A stretch of 16,750 bases of DNA from an uncultured Oscillospiraceae bacterium. GTDB taxonomy: Bacteria > Bacillota > Clostridia > Oscillospirales > JAAYXM01. The notes below the pieces were generated by a model. The model saw only the letters and a program-made list of their open reading frames with translations, searched no databases and had not been told where the DNA came from. Positions 14,635-16,750 of the stretch are shown here, one piece after another. A program made the translations under genes and the position numbers. Numbering within the stretch: position 1 is the first letter of the stretch; the number at the start of each line of letters is the position of its first letter. The DNA lies in contig CAKUEM010000037.1 of assembly GCA_934646115.1 (NCBI GenBank), forward strand, positions 1 through 16,750, read 5' to 3'.

Positions 14635-16113
14635 GTGGAAAGTTGCACAATTTATGAGGATATCGCACGAAGAACCGACGGAGAGATCTATATCGGCGTG
14701 GTTGGTCCGGTGCGCACCGGAAAATCCACATTGATCAAGAGGTTTATGGAATCGCTCGTCCTTCCGAATATCGATAATGTGTACCGCAAGGAGCGTGCGC
14801 GCGATGAGCTGCCGCAGAGCGGCTCGGGCAGAACGGTCATGACCGCTGAGCCGAAATTTGTGCCTGAAGAGGCGGTTTCAATTTCGGTGGCAGACCACGC
14901 GGAATTCAAGGTGCGGCTGATCGATTGCGTGGGCTATATGATCCCGGGCGCGCTTGGCGTGGCGGAGGATGGCGAGCCGCGCATGGTTTCCACTCCGTGG
15001 TATGACCATGCGATCCCGATGACCGAGGCGGCGGAGATCGGCACGCGCAAGGTGATCGCAGAGCATTCTACGATCGGGCTGGTCGTCACGACGGACGGCA
15101 GCGCAACCGAAATTGCGCGCGAGGATTATCTTGAAGCGGAGGAGCGCGTCATCCGCGAGCTGCAGGAGCTGGGAAAACCATTTGTGATCCTGCTCAATTC
15201 GGCACATCCGGACGCGCAGGAAACGCAGGAGCTGCGCACCGCGCTTTCGGAGAAATACGGCGTGACCTGCATGGCGGTGAATTGCCTGACGGTGGATGAG
15301 CCGGAGATCACGGAGATCATCCGCGAGGTACTGTTTGAGTTCCCGATGACCGAGCTGCAGGTCTATCTGCCGAGCTGGGTCAACGCGCTGCCGGCCGGGC
15401 ATGAGATTCGCGCCGGGCTGTATGACGCTATGCTCACAAACGCGAAGAAAACGCGCCGCATCCGCGATGTGGACGCATGCATCCGCACGCTCTCCGAGCA
15501 GGATCAGATCACGCATGCCAGCCTGCGCAGCATGGATCTCGGGCGCGGCGTTGTCTGCGCCGAGCTGGAGCTGCCGCGCGCGCTGTTTTACCAAACGCTT
15601 TCAGACCAAACCGGATTTGAGATACGCAACGACGGCGACCTGCTGCCGCTCTTGATGAAGCTGCACTCGGTCGACGACCAGTACCGGCGCGTGGCGGATG
15701 CACTGCGCGAGGTGCGCGAGACCGGCTATGGCATCGTCATGCCGGAAAGCGACGAGCTCACGCTGGAGGAGCCGGAGATCGTCAAGCAGGGCGGTCGCTA
15801 TGGCGTGCGCCTGCGGGCAAGCGCGCCGTCTATCCATATGATGCGCGCGGATATTACGACCGAGGTCTCGCCGATCGTCGGAAGCGAGAAGCAATCGGAA
15901 GAGCTGGTGAGCAGCCTGCTCGCGGAATTTGAGAATGACCCGATCAAAATTTGGGATTCCAATATTTTCGGGAAATCGCTGTATGAGCTCGTGAATGAAG
16001 GGCTGCACAATAAGCTCTATCGTATGCCGCAGGAGGCGCGGCTGCGTCTGTCTGAAACGATCGAGCGCATCATCAACGAGGCATGCACCGGGTTGATTTG
16101 TATTATCATTTAA
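14635..16113 (+). CDS. spoIVA: Stage IV sporulation protein A, spore coat morphogenetic ATPase
   Basis: SpoIVA polymerises on the forespore surface with ATP and forms the base of the spore coat in the mother cell. The predicted length of 492 residues equals that of the Bacillus subtilis protein. The N-terminus is GEIYIGVVGPVRTGKST, with Walker A GPVRTGKST at residues 24-32 and Lys30. RDELPQSGSGRTVMTAEPKF, VRLIDCVGYMIPGA, TPWYDHAIP, AAEIGTRKVIAEHSTIG, PSWV and the C-terminal ERIINEACTGLICIII follow the family in order. I chose the GTG at 14635, 7 bases after AAGGAGG; a longer in-frame reading from 14470 begins inside the upstream terminator. The gene stands alone and shows that the host is, or descends from, an endospore former. 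Confidence 0.97.
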   Translation: MESCTIYEDIARRTDGEIYIGVVGPVRTGKSTLIKRFMESLVLPNIDNVYRKERARDELPQSGSGRTVMTAEPKFVPEEAVSISVADHAEFKVRLIDCVGYMIPGALGVAEDGEPRMVSTPWYDHAIPMTEAAEIGTRKVIAEHSTIGLVVTTDGSATEIAREDYLEAEERVIRELQELGKPFVILLNSAHPDAQETQELRTALSEKYGVTCMAVNCLTVDEPEITEIIREVLFEFPMTELQVYLPSWVNALPAGHEIRAGLYDAMLTNAKKTRRIRDVDACIRTLSEQDQITHASLRSMDLGRGVVCAELELPRALFYQTLSDQTGFEIRNDGDLLPLLMKLHSVDDQYRRVADALREVRETGYGIVMPESDELTLEEPEIVKQGGRYGVRLRASAPSIHMMRADITTEVSPIVGSEKQSEELVSSLLAEFENDPIKIWDSNIFGKSLYELVNEGLHNKLYRMPQEARLRLSETIERIINEACTGLICIII

Positions 16114-16165
16114 ACGCAGCGCCCCACTGTCATGCAAGACGATGGGGCGCGTTTGCTGCTTTCGG
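16112..16165 (+). terminator. Probable terminator of spoIVA
   Basis: GCGCCCCA (16119-16126) pairs with TGGGGCGC (16143-16150), with an inner GTC/GAC pair in the loop and an outer AAAC/GTTT pair beyond a small bulge. The tail GTTTGCTGCTTT is only moderately U-rich, so the efficiency is uncertain. It begins at the spoIVA stop codon. Confidence 0.65.
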
Positions 16166-16196
16166 GGGTATAAACGAAAAAATGTTTGGGAAATGA

Positions 16197-16224
16197 TTGA
16201 CAAATTTGGAAAATATGGTATACT
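16197..16224 (+). promoter_or_regulatory. Strong sigma-A promoter of the secreted stalk-domain gene
   Basis: A perfect TTGACA (16197-16202) and TATACT (16219-16224) with a 16-base spacer lie about 43 bases before the ATG at 16267. GGGAGG precedes that ATG by 5 bases. Confidence 0.82.
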
Positions 16225-16266
16225 ATAAGAACAAGCGTACAAACACAAAAGAAATGGGAGGATATT

Positions 16267-16750
16267 ATGCGAAAATCTATTTTGTCATTCGTTTGCGGCG
16301 CACTGGTCACAACTACGCTGTTTGCCGGCTATCCGGCGCTTGCGGCGGGTCTTGAGGCAACGATCAATGCCGTGCGCATTAAGGTGGGCGACCAGGTGGT
16401 TGCCGAGGTGGGAGAGAGCTTTTCGCCGGGCGGCGTTTCTGTGCCGACCAGTATTTCCTATAAAGGAACTACCTATTTGCCCATTCGCAAAATCAGCGAG
16501 ACGCTTAAACGGCCGATCGAGTACGATGCGAGCACGAAAACGATTTCAATTTCGCATGCAAGCGGTCCGTATCGAATTTACCCTGAGTTTTCTAATGTCA
16601 TTGGTGTGCCGGATTTCGGCGATTTGACCGGGCTTCCGATCGAGAATAAGATGGCAACAGACAATGGCTTTGCTTATTTGTATGATCTGAGCAACACGAT
16701 CGGAAAATATGAAATGGAATATGCAAACTTATACTATGTGCTCGGATGGG
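16267..16750 (+). CDS. Secreted stalk-domain (copper amine oxidase N-like) protein, C-terminus beyond the window
   Basis: The first 161 residues are present and open to the right edge. They begin with a signal peptide (MRKSILSFVCGALVTTTLFA, then a likely AxA cleavage after PALA at about residue 26). Residues about 30-100 fit the copper amine oxidase N-terminal or stalk domain common on clostridial cell surfaces: VRIKVGDQVV, then ISYKGTTYLPIRKISETL and a final YDASTKTISI. This domain is a small beta module thought to work in attachment or protein contacts and does not by itself imply amine oxidase activity. What follows residue 105 is not recognised. The gene has its own strong promoter and AT-richer upstream sequence. 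Its full length and any enzymatic domain cannot be judged from here. Confidence 0.8.
   Translation, partial: MRKSILSFVCGALVTTTLFAGYPALAAGLEATINAVRIKVGDQVVAEVGESFSPGGVSVPTSISYKGTTYLPIRKISETLKRPIEYDASTKTISISHASGPYRIYPEFSNVIGVPDFGDLTGLPIENKMATDNGFAYLYDLSNTIGKYEMEYANLYYVLGW

Noticed and set aside
1..16750. CRISPR array, tRNA, rRNA, phage or defence genes
   Set aside because: Looked for spaced direct repeats, cloverleaf-type sequences and known motifs; found none beyond the insertion sequence.

Overview
The window looks like a chromosomal stretch from an endospore-forming Clostridia member of moderately high GC, plausibly an Oscillospirales-type gut bacterium. The evidence is the spore-coat ATPase gene spoIVA, a MecA-like adaptor, a hisS-aspS pair, strong AGGAGG ribosome binding sites, TTG and GTG starts, and sigma-A type promoters. 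The family assignment is an inference from gene content and style, not from a marker gene.

Layout, left to right. (1) Positions 1-972 hold most of an IS3-family insertion sequence on the minus strand that runs off the left edge. orfA is intact. The orfB transposase is broken by a frameshift, a stop codon and a small deletion. A perfect 14-bp inverted repeat covers the orfA ribosome binding site. (2) Positions 1031-2163 hold a monocistronic glyceraldehyde-3-phosphate dehydrogenase gene (minus) with its terminator and promoter. (3) Positions 2216-3511 hold a divergent plus-strand gene for a PAS plus histidine-kinase-like protein that lacks the key catalytic residues. It ends at a hairpin shared with the convergent tatD gene. 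(4) Positions 3513-4956 hold tatD and a small MecA-like adaptor gene, both minus, each with its own promoter. (5) Positions 4992-6314 hold a MATE-family exporter, divergent from the adaptor. (6) Positions 6333-9540 hold the hisS-aspS operon, with a short leader that contains a GC-rich hairpin and no visible T-box. (7) Positions 9579-14480 hold a four-gene operon resembling a Gld-type ABC system: ATPase with an acidic tail, permease, GldG-like auxiliary protein, and a DUF4340-like protein built from three repeats. It ends at a clear terminator. (8) Positions 14571-16165 hold spoIVA with a GTG start and a sigma-E-like promoter. (9) Positions 16197-16750 hold a strong promoter and the start of a secreted protein with a copper-amine-oxidase-N-like (stalk) domain, cut by the right edge.

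Most of the window is core housekeeping: glycolysis, two aminoacyl-tRNA synthetases, a nuclease and sporulation. The parts least explained by known biology are the four-gene Gld-like ABC operon in an organism with no evident gliding machinery, the pseudokinase divergent from gap, and the repeat-like hairpin in the hisS leader. No tRNA, rRNA or CRISPR array was seen, and no gene-free stretch exceeds about 210 bases.
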